This document shows positions 42,629 through 50,658 of a DNA stretch of 64,000 nt, piece by piece; position 1 is the first letter of the stretch; every line of letters begins with the position of its first letter. Origin of the DNA: an uncultured Shewanella sp. (lineage in GTDB: Bacteria; Pseudomonadota; Gammaproteobacteria; Enterobacterales; Shewanellaceae). Both the position numbers and the translations under genes were made by a program. A model generated the notes under the pieces. That model was not told the origin of the DNA. It saw nothing but the letters and a program-made list of their open reading frames with translations, and ran no database searches. The stretch is from positions 62,001 through 126,000 of the forward strand of contig NZ_CANMUW010000011.1 of the NCBI RefSeq assembly GCF_947501225.1. The letters run 5' to 3'.

Positions 42629-44821
42629 ATGCCCCACCCTAAAGTCTTGTCACTCAGTCTAGTTTCCACGGCGCTGCTTACAGCACTGTCAAGTTCATCA
42701 TTCGCTCAGGAGGTTCAAAACAGCGAGCAAGCCGGCCCTATGGAGCAGATCAGCATCTTTGGCAAGCGAAACCCCCTCAACACAGTTCCGGGTAGTGGAC
42801 ATCAGATCACCGAGACGCAGCTCGAGACCTTCAAATACACAGATATCATGCGCACCCTGTCATCGGTTCCCGGTGTCTATATTCAGGAGGAGGATGGTTA
42901 CGGTCTTCGCCCGAATATCGGTATGCGTGGTACGGGACAAAACCGCTCAGAAAAGGTCACCATCATGGAAGATGGCGTTATCGCAGCCCCAGCCCCCTAT
43001 GCTTCTTCTGCAGCCTACTACTTCCCGACATCCGGACGCATGGAGTCCGTTGAGATCCTTAAAGGTAGCTCAACGGTTAAGTATGGCCCCCGGACCACAG
43101 GCGGCGTGATCAACATGCTCTCACGTCAGATCCCCGAGGAGGAGCTGGCCGGTAAGCTGGATATTGCAGCCGGACAGGATGGCTTCGGCAAACTACATGG
43201 CTATGCAGGCGGACAAGGGGAGCGTGTCGGCGCTGTTGTCGACCTCTATCGCTACCAGGCCGATGGCTTTAAAGATATCAATGGCGTAGGCGGCGATACC
43301 GGGTTTAAGAAGAACGATGCCATGGCCAAGTTCAGCGTACGCTCGGCCAAAGATGCCAAATTCGAACAGGTGCTGGAATTTAAACTAAAATATTCCGACG
43401 AAACATCTAACGAGACCTATATGGGCCTCACCGATGAGGACTTTGCCGCTAACCCCTACAGCCGTTACTCTGCATCACAAAAAGATGTGATGAATACCGA
43501 GCACAAGCAGCTGCAGATCAACCATATCATCGACTTTAGCGATAATATCACCTTAGGCACTACGGTTTACCATAACGACTTTAAGCGTAACTGGTACAAG
43601 ACCAGCAAGGTTAACGGTGAGAAGATCAGCGGAGGTGGTATCCAGATTGCTTCTGATTTTGATAGAGATCCCACCTCCGGTGATCTTGAGGTCGATGTAA
43701 AGGCTAACAACCGTGCCTACCTATCCCAGGGTATCCAAACTGAACTTAACTGGTACTTAGACAGCCATGAGATCGCCTTCGGAGCTCGCTACCACGAAGA
43801 TGAGATGGACAGATTCCAGTGGGTTGATACCTACACCATGGGTTCAGACCAGGTGCTGCTGATGACTGAAGCCGGCACACCAGGTACCGACTCTAACCGT
43901 ATCGACAGCGCCGAAGCTTTAGCCTTATATGTACAAGATAAGATTAACTTCGGAGACTTTAATATCACCGCAGGTGTGCGCTACGAAGATGTCACCACCA
44001 ATCGCCGCGACTGGGGTAAAGAGAACCCGGGACGTAACGGCGAGCCAGGCAAAGTGAAAGACAATAGCTTTTCGGCGTTTATGCCTTCGCTATCGGCCAC
44101 ATACCAGGTTAACGACTCCCTGCTTGTGCTTGCCGGCGTTCAGAAAGGTTTCTCACCTGCATCGCCAGGTAATAGCCAAGGTGAAGAGGAGGAGAGCTGG
44201 AACTATGAAGCCGGTGCCCGTTACAACAGTGGTGAACTAACTTCTGAAGCGATATTCTTCTACAGTGACTACAGTAACATGCACGGTGACTGCACTGAGT
44301 TCGCCGGTTGTAATGATGAAAATATTGGTGATCAGTACAACGCAGGTGAGGTGGACATTACCGGCCTGGAGCTGAGTCTGGCTTATAACTTCAATAGTGG
44401 CGGTCAGGTCAACTTCCCTGTAAAACTTGCTTACACCTACACGAGCTCAGAGTTTGGTAATAGCTTCGAATCTGATTTTTGGGGTGATGTTGAGAAGGGC
44501 TACGCATTACCTTACCTTGCTGAAAATATCCTATTTGCCTCGGCAGGTATTGCAGGTGATAACTGGGAGTTAACCATAGCGGCACGCTACACAGATGATA
44601 TCCGTACAGAGGCCGGTGAAGGTAGCATCCCAAGCGATGAGCTGATCGAAGCCAAAACCATAGTCGACCTTTCTGGACGTTATTTTATCTCAGAAGCTCA
44701 GGAACTTTACCTGACCGCCGAGAACCTGTTTGACGAAGAGTATGTTGCCACTAAGATCCACGGTTCAAGCTCAGCGGGTAAACCAATGACAGTCACAGTC
44801 GGATATTCGTATAAGTTTTAA
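42629..44821 (+). CDS. TonB-dependent outer-membrane receptor, FecA-like
   Basis: A 730-residue receptor. The signal peptide (LSLVSTALLTALSSSSFAQ) is followed by a TonB box region (EQISIFGKR), a plug domain (about 45-170; SVPGVYIQEEDGYGLRPNIGMRG, VTIMEDGVIAAPAPYA, VEILKGSSTVKYGPRTTGGVINM) and a 22-strand barrel ending in the usual aromatic F. The plug sequence resembles FecA-type ferric citrate or siderophore receptors. There is no N-terminal signalling extension, so it should not itself act as a sigma-factor regulator. The ATG at 42629 has a GGAG site. A Fur-like box upstream suggests iron repression. Ligand not determined. Confidence 0.92.
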   Translation: MPHPKVLSLSLVSTALLTALSSSSFAQEVQNSEQAGPMEQISIFGKRNPLNTVPGSGHQITETQLETFKYTDIMRTLSSVPGVYIQEEDGYGLRPNIGMRGTGQNRSEKVTIMEDGVIAAPAPYASSAAYYFPTSGRMESVEILKGSSTVKYGPRTTGGVINMLSRQIPEEELAGKLDIAAGQDGFGKLHGYAGGQGERVGAVVDLYRYQADGFKDINGVGGDTGFKKNDAMAKFSVRSAKDAKFEQVLEFKLKYSDETSNETYMGLTDEDFAANPYSRYSASQKDVMNTEHKQLQINHIIDFSDNITLGTTVYHNDFKRNWYKTSKVNGEKISGGGIQIASDFDRDPTSGDLEVDVKANNRAYLSQGIQTELNWYLDSHEIAFGARYHEDEMDRFQWVDTYTMGSDQVLLMTEAGTPGTDSNRIDSAEALALYVQDKINFGDFNITAGVRYEDVTTNRRDWGKENPGRNGEPGKVKDNSFSAFMPSLSATYQVNDSLLVLAGVQKGFSPASPGNSQGEEEESWNYEAGARYNSGELTSEAIFFYSDYSNMHGDCTEFAGCNDENIGDQYNAGEVDITGLELSLAYNFNSGGQVNFPVKLAYTYTSSEFGNSFESDFWGDVEKGYALPYLAENILFASAGIAGDNWELTIAARYTDDIRTEAGEGSIPSDELIEAKTIVDLSGRYFISEAQELYLTAENLFDEEYVATKIHGSSSAGKPMTVTVGYSYKF

Positions 44822-44864
44822 CCACATCTAGAAAAAACCAATAAATTTTTTAAATCTTTAAAAA

Positions 44865-44888
44865 GGTGAGCCTCGGCTCGCCTTTTTT
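44865..44888 (+). terminator. Terminator of the TonB receptor gene
   Basis: A 7-8-bp stem (one G-T pair) with a short loop is followed by six T, about 45 bp past the stop. Confidence 0.88.
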
Positions 44889-45007
44889 ACTATCAATAAC
44901 AAACTAATTCATTGTTAAACAACAAGAATACCCCACCTAACATTAATACAAACTGGCATCAAAGTGATTTACCTTATCTTTACATTTGTTGATCCTCATC
45001 AAAAAAG

Positions 45008-45026
45008 CAAATGATAACCGTTTGCA
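45008..45026 (+). promoter_or_regulatory. Probable Fur box upstream of the porin
   Basis: GCAAATGATAACCGTTTGC is a 19-bp inverted repeat close to the Fur consensus, with GCAAA/TTTGC ends. A second half (ATTATCA) follows. It lies about 65 bp before the porin start. Confidence 0.6.
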
Positions 45027-45091
45027 TTATCAAAATCAGTTGTTAGAATCGCTCCAAATTAAATAACCCTTACATAACAACAGGGAACAAA

Positions 45092-46279
45092 ATGATGATG
45101 AAAAAGACGCTGATAGCAACCGCACTCGTTGGCCTTTTCGCCAGCCAAACTGCATTTGCTTCTGAAGAGACTCAAGAACTACGTAAAGTGATCGAGCAGC
45201 AGCAAAAGGTGCTACAAGATCTTGAACGTCGTCTCGAAGCCACTGAAACTCGAGTAGAAAAGACTGCCGACGTAGTCGAAGAGGTTGCAGAGTCCAAGAG
45301 TGCAACGACTATCGGTGGTTATGGTGAGCTTCACTACAACAACATTACCGATAACAAATCAGATAGCGACAAGAAAGCGATCGACTTCCACCGTTTCGTA
45401 CTGTTCTTCGGCCATGAGTTCACCGAGAAAACACGTTTCTTCTCTGAGGTTGAGCTTGAACACTCACTTTCAGGTGATGGTAAGCCGGGTGAAGTAGAGC
45501 TTGAGCAAGCCTACGTAGAGCATGACTTCAACGAGATGTTTAGCGGTAAGGCGGGTCTGTTCCTGATGCCTGTTGGTATCATTAACGAAACCCATGAGCC
45601 ACCAACTTTCTACGGCGTTGAGCGTAACCCTGTTGAGAAAAACATTCTTCCTGCAACCTGGTGGGAAGCCGGTGCGGCACTTAATATTAAAGCCGCTCCA
45701 GGTCTGGTTTTCGATGGTGCCGTGACCAGTGGTCTTGAAGTTGCTACCGAAGGCAGTAAAGCCTACAACATCCGTAGTGGTCGCCAGAAGGTCGCTAAAG
45801 CTAACGCTTCAGATCTAGCCTACACTGCACGTGTTAAATACACAGCAGTTCCAGGTCTAGAGCTCGCTGCAACCGCTCAATACCAGGCTGATATCACTCA
45901 AAGTGCCGGCGGAGTAGACACGGCTTCTGCAACTCTTTTGACTGCACACGCTATCTACAGCATTCAGGGTTTCAGTGTTAAAGCCCTTTACGCACAGTGG
46001 GATATCGATGGTAAAGAAGCTGAAGCATTTGGTCGTGATGAGCAAAATGGTTGGTACATCGAGCCTTCATACCGCTTCAACGAGAGCTTCGGGCTGTTTG
46101 CTCGCTATAATGAGTATGACAACGAAGCTGGCAACAGCGACGATACTAAAATTGAGCAAACCAACGTAGGTATTAACTACTGGTTGCATGAGAACGTAGT
46201 ATTCAAGGCTGACTACGAAAAAGTTGGCGGCGCCAAAGATTCAGACGGGTTCAACCTGGGTGTAGGTTACCAGTTCTAA
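45092..46279 (+). CDS. Outer-membrane porin with N-terminal coiled coil
   Basis: A 395-residue outer-membrane protein. A signal peptide (LIATALVGLFASQTAFA) leads to a Gln/Glu-rich coiled coil (about 24-70; VIEQQQKVLQDLERRLEATE). Then comes a beta-barrel of 16-18 strands with GGYGELHYNN at the start, a FHRFVLFFGHEFTEKTRFFSEVELEHS segment and a final YQF. It resembles the OprP/O-like porin group; the coiled coil may form a trimer base. Substrate unknown; the upstream Fur-like box and adjacent iron receptor suggest an iron-limited role. AGGGA site before the ATG. Confidence 0.85.
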   Translation: MMMKKTLIATALVGLFASQTAFASEETQELRKVIEQQQKVLQDLERRLEATETRVEKTADVVEEVAESKSATTIGGYGELHYNNITDNKSDSDKKAIDFHRFVLFFGHEFTEKTRFFSEVELEHSLSGDGKPGEVELEQAYVEHDFNEMFSGKAGLFLMPVGIINETHEPPTFYGVERNPVEKNILPATWWEAGAALNIKAAPGLVFDGAVTSGLEVATEGSKAYNIRSGRQKVAKANASDLAYTARVKYTAVPGLELAATAQYQADITQSAGGVDTASATLLTAHAIYSIQGFSVKALYAQWDIDGKEAEAFGRDEQNGWYIEPSYRFNESFGLFARYNEYDNEAGNSDDTKIEQTNVGINYWLHENVVFKADYEKVGGAKDSDGFNLGVGYQF

Positions 46280-46333
46280 TCATCTGAGTTTGAGTACCTG
46301 GATACTAGTTAATAGGTACCGGATTCCAGCTTC

Positions 46334-46365
46334 AAGGTGCTAAAAGCGACAGCCTTTAGCACCTT
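46334..46365. terminator. Hairpin after the porin gene
   Basis: An 11-bp perfect stem (46334-46344 with 46355-46365) with 10-nt loop, about 55 bp past the porin stop. T-run on the plus side is short, so termination may be partial. Confidence 0.6.
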
Positions 46366-46416
46366 TCTCAGCTTTAGCATAAGCTAAAATCCTCTAAATG
46401 AATCAGTGAGTCCATT

Positions 46417-46935
46417 ATGAAGCTAAACTCTTTTCTCCTTATCCTTCTCACTCTGCTCCTAAGCTTCAACGCTCACTCCAAGAGTGTTTATCAAGAGCCA
46501 CAAGAGTTTATCAGTCAGGCCTTTAATGCCCCGGCGCCCAAGTCGAAAGTCTTCTGGATAGACGATGAAGCACAGAGAGTCATAGAAGAGATACTGGCAC
46601 ATAAATTCAAGAAGATGCGCCTGAGATATTGGCAGCAGGAGGGGGAAACCGTTTGGATACTGGAGGAGATAGGCAAAGAATCGCTTATCACGGTCGGTAT
46701 ACATATCAAAGATCAACAGATAGCTCAGACCAAGGTGCTCGTCTACCGTGAAAATCGCGGCGATGAGGTAAGACATGATTTCTTTACTGATCAGTTCAAA
46801 TCGGCCAAACTAAAGGACGATCTTCAGCTCGACAGACATATCGACGGAATAACCGGCGCTACACTATCCGTCAGGGCTCTGACCAAACTATCACGCATTG
46901 CACTATGGTTGGATAATCATGTCACAAAGGGGTAA
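46417..46935 (+). CDS. Flavinylated FMN-binding domain protein
   Basis: A 172-residue exported protein: signal peptide (LLILLTLLLSFNAHS) and one FMN-binding domain. Near the C-terminus lies DGITGATLSV, the sequence that ApbE uses to attach FMN covalently to Thr (the T in GAT). It should carry electrons in the periplasm. It sits 100 bp before a PepSY membrane protein in the same direction; such pairs are seen with TonB receptors and are thought to reduce ferric siderophores. No apbE gene in the window. Confidence 0.88.
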   Translation: MKLNSFLLILLTLLLSFNAHSKSVYQEPQEFISQAFNAPAPKSKVFWIDDEAQRVIEEILAHKFKKMRLRYWQQEGETVWILEEIGKESLITVGIHIKDQQIAQTKVLVYRENRGDEVRHDFFTDQFKSAKLKDDLQLDRHIDGITGATLSVRALTKLSRIALWLDNHVTKG

Positions 46936-47034
46936 TAAGGTAAGAGCGTAAGGATCATTTAACGTTACAGCTTGAGCCCTCAATATGGTGCTTATGCCAT
47001 ATTAAAAATAAAGAACAATGAAAAGAATAATTAA

Positions 47035-47829
47035 ATGATCCATAAGCATCACCATCATCGTAAGAAAAGCCTCAAAACAAAAATTACCAAGCAACTCCGC
47101 CCCTGGCATCGCGGCCTCGGGATCATCAGCGCCCTCTTCATCCTGCTGATGGCTCTGAGTGGCATCTTGATCAACCATAGCAACCAACTGTCGATCGATA
47201 CCACCCATGTAGAGCAGAGCTGGCTACTGGACTACTATGGCATCACCCCGCCTGCTCAAATCGATATCTACCAGACATCACCGTTTAAACTTGCCAGCTC
47301 AGATAACCTTATCTGGGTCGACAACAGGCTCGCCGTCGAAGCCGACTCATCGATTAAGGGAGTGCTGTCTCTGGGCAGGGTGCTGGTCGCCGTAGACAGC
47401 GACAACCTCTACCTGCTCTCGAAAGAGGGGGAGCTGTTGGAGAAACAAGATGCCTCGACCGGACTTCCCCGTGGGATTGAGGCCATCGGCTTCGATGAGC
47501 AGCTCTGGTTGAAAACAGATACCGGCACCTTCATGGCCGACGATGACCTTATCGAGTGGAACCAGAGTCAGCCATTGGCAGCCATCGACTGGAGTGAACC
47601 ACTCGCTGCGGATAGTGTTATTGATGAACGCGAATCGATCGCCCTGCAGGCCCGCTCCAGCCACCTCACCTGGGAGCGTGTTCTGCTGGATATCCACAGC
47701 GGACGCTTCTTCGGCAGCTTAGGCCCCTGGATCATGGATCTGGTCGCACTGGCGCTGATCATCATGGCCATCTCCGGGATCTATATCTGGCAACAGCAGA
47801 AACCCAAGAAGCCGAGAAAACGAAGGTAA
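47035..47829 (+). CDS. PepSY-associated transmembrane protein
   Basis: A 264-residue inner-membrane protein. A His-rich N-terminal start (IHKHHHHRKK) leads to RPWHRGLGIISALFILLMALSGILINH (first helix, His near its start) and a periplasmic beta-rich domain. Then comes the family ending LTWERVLLDIHSGRFFGSLGPWIMDLVALALIIMAISGIYIW (second helix). Conserved His pairs in both helices suggest haem b ligation or quinol contact and electron transfer across the membrane. With the FMN protein just upstream it probably makes an inner-membrane-to-periplasm electron path. The His-rich tail is on the cytoplasmic side. Confidence 0.85.
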   Translation: MIHKHHHHRKKSLKTKITKQLRPWHRGLGIISALFILLMALSGILINHSNQLSIDTTHVEQSWLLDYYGITPPAQIDIYQTSPFKLASSDNLIWVDNRLAVEADSSIKGVLSLGRVLVAVDSDNLYLLSKEGELLEKQDASTGLPRGIEAIGFDEQLWLKTDTGTFMADDDLIEWNQSQPLAAIDWSEPLAADSVIDERESIALQARSSHLTWERVLLDIHSGRFFGSLGPWIMDLVALALIIMAISGIYIWQQQKPKKPRKRR

Positions 47830-48202
47830 ATTCGTTTTATCCTTTATTTGTTGGTTGCACCATTTGATCCACTTGGGTATTGGGTGGAAATAATGGTAGT
47901 CGTACCTTCATTGTTATCTATCGTATCGCTTGCAGCTTGCTTGCGTGCAAGTAATTAGTACAAGTAGGACTATAGTTCCCCACGAGTAAATCCAAGACCA
48001 AACCAGATTAATGAACCCCATCTAAGAAGATATTTGAAACTTGTTATCCGACAAGCAAACAAGTTTTTTCCCGCCCCTCGCCGGGCAGGCGTTAGATAAC
48101 AATACGGCTATGGTACTTAGCAAACTACCCAAGTACCAAACCAGCCATATGAAACCTAACAGAAATACTTAAAGGGCTTGTTATTCCACAAGCCCTCTAT
48201 GA
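47830..48202. other. Intergenic region between PepSY gene and mrcB
   Basis: About 370 bp between convergent genes. Contains a hairpin (48173-48181 with 48188-48196) seven bases beyond the mrcB stop, possibly a terminator without a strong T run. No open frame with a ribosome site. Confidence 0.5.
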
Positions 48203-50566
48203 CTATCTGCCAGTCAGCTTCTGCCACCAGGATAACGGCTCGCCGCAGTTCTTCGCCGGATGGTAACTGGACTGCAGCGCCGGCAGGGCTATCGAGTCAT
48301 CACAGCCCGCCTGTTTGGCAATGCCGGTGGTGCGCTCGAAATACCCGTTTACGACGCCATTAACCGGCGTTCTTCTCAGGCTGATTGGCGGCCTGTCTCC
48401 GAGGAAGTCCTGATATACGGCCATGGCGCCGCTGCTGCCATAGAGCTTGGTCTTGCCGTTATCGTCACGGCCAACCCAGATGGCGGCGACATTACGCTCA
48501 TCGAAACCGGCAAACCAGGAGTCGCGGGAGTCATTACTGGTACCTGTCTTACCTGCAAGCGTGGTTCCCGGGAAGGCCCTGCCGAGTCTGGAGGCGGTGC
48601 CCGAATCAACCACCTGGGTCATCGCATACTGCACCAGGTAGTTCGTCGCCGCGTCCAGTGCCTGACTCGGCGCTATCGGCGCCGCCGGTAGTGGGTTATT
48701 GTCCATATCCAGCACCGAAGTAATCGAGCTCAGCTGTCGGTAACGGCCGTTGTCCGCTATGGTCTGATATACCTGGGCCACCATCAGGGGAGAGCCGTTG
48801 ACCGCACCAAGCAACATAGAGGGGTACTCAGGGATCTTATCCCGCCAGCCCGCCTTGTCTAATGTGGTAGCCACACTGCCAACGCCAATACTCATGCCTA
48901 AATTAACCGTAGGCACATTGATAGACTTCTTAAAGGCGGTTAACAGAGGGACCTCACCCCTGAACTGCTTATCCACATTCTTAGGCGACCAGCTTTTACC
49001 CTGACCATTTTTCAGTGTGATGGGCTGATCTTTTATCGGCGTCGCCAGATTATATCTGTCACCATGACTCAGCGCCGTGGCATAGACGAATGGCTTTATC
49101 AGGGAGCCGATTGGACGACGTATCTCTACCGCGCGATTAAAGCCCTTATAACCCGGCACCTTATCCCCTACCATGGCGGCGATACCGGCGGAGTATTTGT
49201 CGGTCACCACCATGCCCACCTGCAGGGAGTCATCACTCTTACCAAGGCGCGCCATGGTCTTCTTAACCGCTTTTTCGGCGGCCTCCTGAGCCATAGGATC
49301 CAAGGTGGTATAGACCTTTATCCCGGACTGTTTCAGCAGGGAGTCGCCGAATCGTCTCGCCAGCTCATGTTGCACCACGGCAAAGAAAGCCGGCAGTTTC
49401 TGATGTACCGGTTTATCTGCCTTGCGCAGCCCCAGAGGGGATTCGACCGCCGCCGTGTACTGCGCCACATTGAGTTGATCCGCCTCCATCAACAGCCTCA
49501 AGACCAGATCTCTCCTCTGCTGCGCCCTCTCAGGGTAGCGCCAGGGGTTGTAGTAGGAGGGGCCCTTGATCACTGCCACAAGAAAAGCCTGCTGCGGCAG
49601 GGTCAGTTCGGCAATGGGTCGTCCGAAGTAGAACTGAGATGCCAGCCCCATGCCGTGTACACCACGGGCCTTATCCTGCCCCATATACACTTCATTGAGA
49701 TAGGCCTCTAATATCTCATCTTTGTCATAACGAAAATCGATGATAACCGCCATCAGGGCTTCACGAATTTTCCGCACCAATGACCGCTGGCTGGAGAGGA
49801 AGAAGTTTTTAGCCAGCTGCTGAGTCAGGGTCGAGCCTCCCTGCACCGTTCTTCCGGCGCTGATGTTCACCATCAGGGCCCTCGCGATAGCAAACGGGTT
49901 AACGCCGTGATGCTCATAAAAACTGCGATCTTCCACTAAGATGAGGGCATCGATTATCGGCTTAGGGATCTTGTGCGCCGGCACAAATAATCTGTCTTCA
50001 CCATCTGTGGTAAGAATACGGTCGAGTAGTACAGGTTCTAGATGAAAAACCGCCAGCTGACGTCCATCTTTATTTCTGGCAACAGAGCTGACACCCTGCG
50101 AATCGAAGCTGATCATCACCCTCTGCTCGGCCTGGGAGCCCTGCGGATGGAGGAAGGGACGACGCCAGAGATCCACCTTGGTTTTCGAGGCCGAAAATTC
50201 GCCGACCTGCCTGGGATTAGCGACCTTGCGGTAACCCAGTAGCTTAAGTTCGGCGATGAGTTGGTTATGGCTCACCGCAGCGCCAGGATAGAGCGCCATC
50301 GAGCGGCTGAACACCTGAGCCGGCAGATGCCACTTCTGCCCCTCGAACTTTCGGGCGATGATCTGATCCAGATAGATGCCATAGATAACGGCCGCCGCTA
50401 CAACAATGAGCGCACACTTCCAACCTATCGACCAGATACGACGTCCCCAACCCGAAGATGAGGTTCTCTTCGAGGCGCGCTTTTTGCTTTTTGGCTTAGC
50501 TTTGGCCGCACTCTTTTTAGCGGCTGGCTTCTTAGTCGCCCTCTTTGATGTCTCTTTCTGTGTCAT
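48203..50566 (-). CDS. mrcB: Penicillin-binding protein 1B, bifunctional
   Basis: A 787-residue class A PBP that polymerises and crosslinks peptidoglycan. A Lys/Ala-rich cytoplasmic tail (about 1-45) is followed by one membrane helix (ALIVVAAAVIYGIYLDQI). The UB2H region binds LpoB in enterobacteria. The glycosyltransferase domain has catalytic Glu in LVEDRSFYEHHGVN and VQGGSTLTQQLAKNFFLS. The transpeptidase motifs are IGSLIKPF (SxxK, Ser about 480), KKSINVPT (SxN) and AGKTGTSND (KTG). Some 50-60 residues shorter than E. coli PBP1B (844), mostly at the N-terminus. The divergence from hrpB is absent: both are read on the minus strand, as in E. coli. Confidence 0.95.
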   Translation of the reverse strand: MTQKETSKRATKKPAAKKSAAKAKPKSKKRASKRTSSSGWGRRIWSIGWKCALIVVAAAVIYGIYLDQIIARKFEGQKWHLPAQVFSRSMALYPGAAVSHNQLIAELKLLGYRKVANPRQVGEFSASKTKVDLWRRPFLHPQGSQAEQRVMISFDSQGVSSVARNKDGRQLAVFHLEPVLLDRILTTDGEDRLFVPAHKIPKPIIDALILVEDRSFYEHHGVNPFAIARALMVNISAGRTVQGGSTLTQQLAKNFFLSSQRSLVRKIREALMAVIIDFRYDKDEILEAYLNEVYMGQDKARGVHGMGLASQFYFGRPIAELTLPQQAFLVAVIKGPSYYNPWRYPERAQQRRDLVLRLLMEADQLNVAQYTAAVESPLGLRKADKPVHQKLPAFFAVVQHELARRFGDSLLKQSGIKVYTTLDPMAQEAAEKAVKKTMARLGKSDDSLQVGMVVTDKYSAGIAAMVGDKVPGYKGFNRAVEIRRPIGSLIKPFVYATALSHGDRYNLATPIKDQPITLKNGQGKSWSPKNVDKQFRGEVPLLTAFKKSINVPTVNLGMSIGVGSVATTLDKAGWRDKIPEYPSMLLGAVNGSPLMVAQVYQTIADNGRYRQLSSITSVLDMDNNPLPAAPIAPSQALDAATNYLVQYAMTQVVDSGTASRLGRAFPGTTLAGKTGTSNDSRDSWFAGFDERNVAAIWVGRDDNGKTKLYGSSGAMAVYQDFLGDRPPISLRRTPVNGVVNGYFERTTGIAKQAGCDDSIALPALQSSYHPAKNCGEPLSWWQKLTGR

Positions 50567-50658
50567 CTTTGTTCCGGTAAAACCTTTCAGCGGACGGTTT
50601 TCCGGCCGCTAAGTAATTCATAATTAGTATAATTTCAATCGACTCGGCAACTCCGGCC

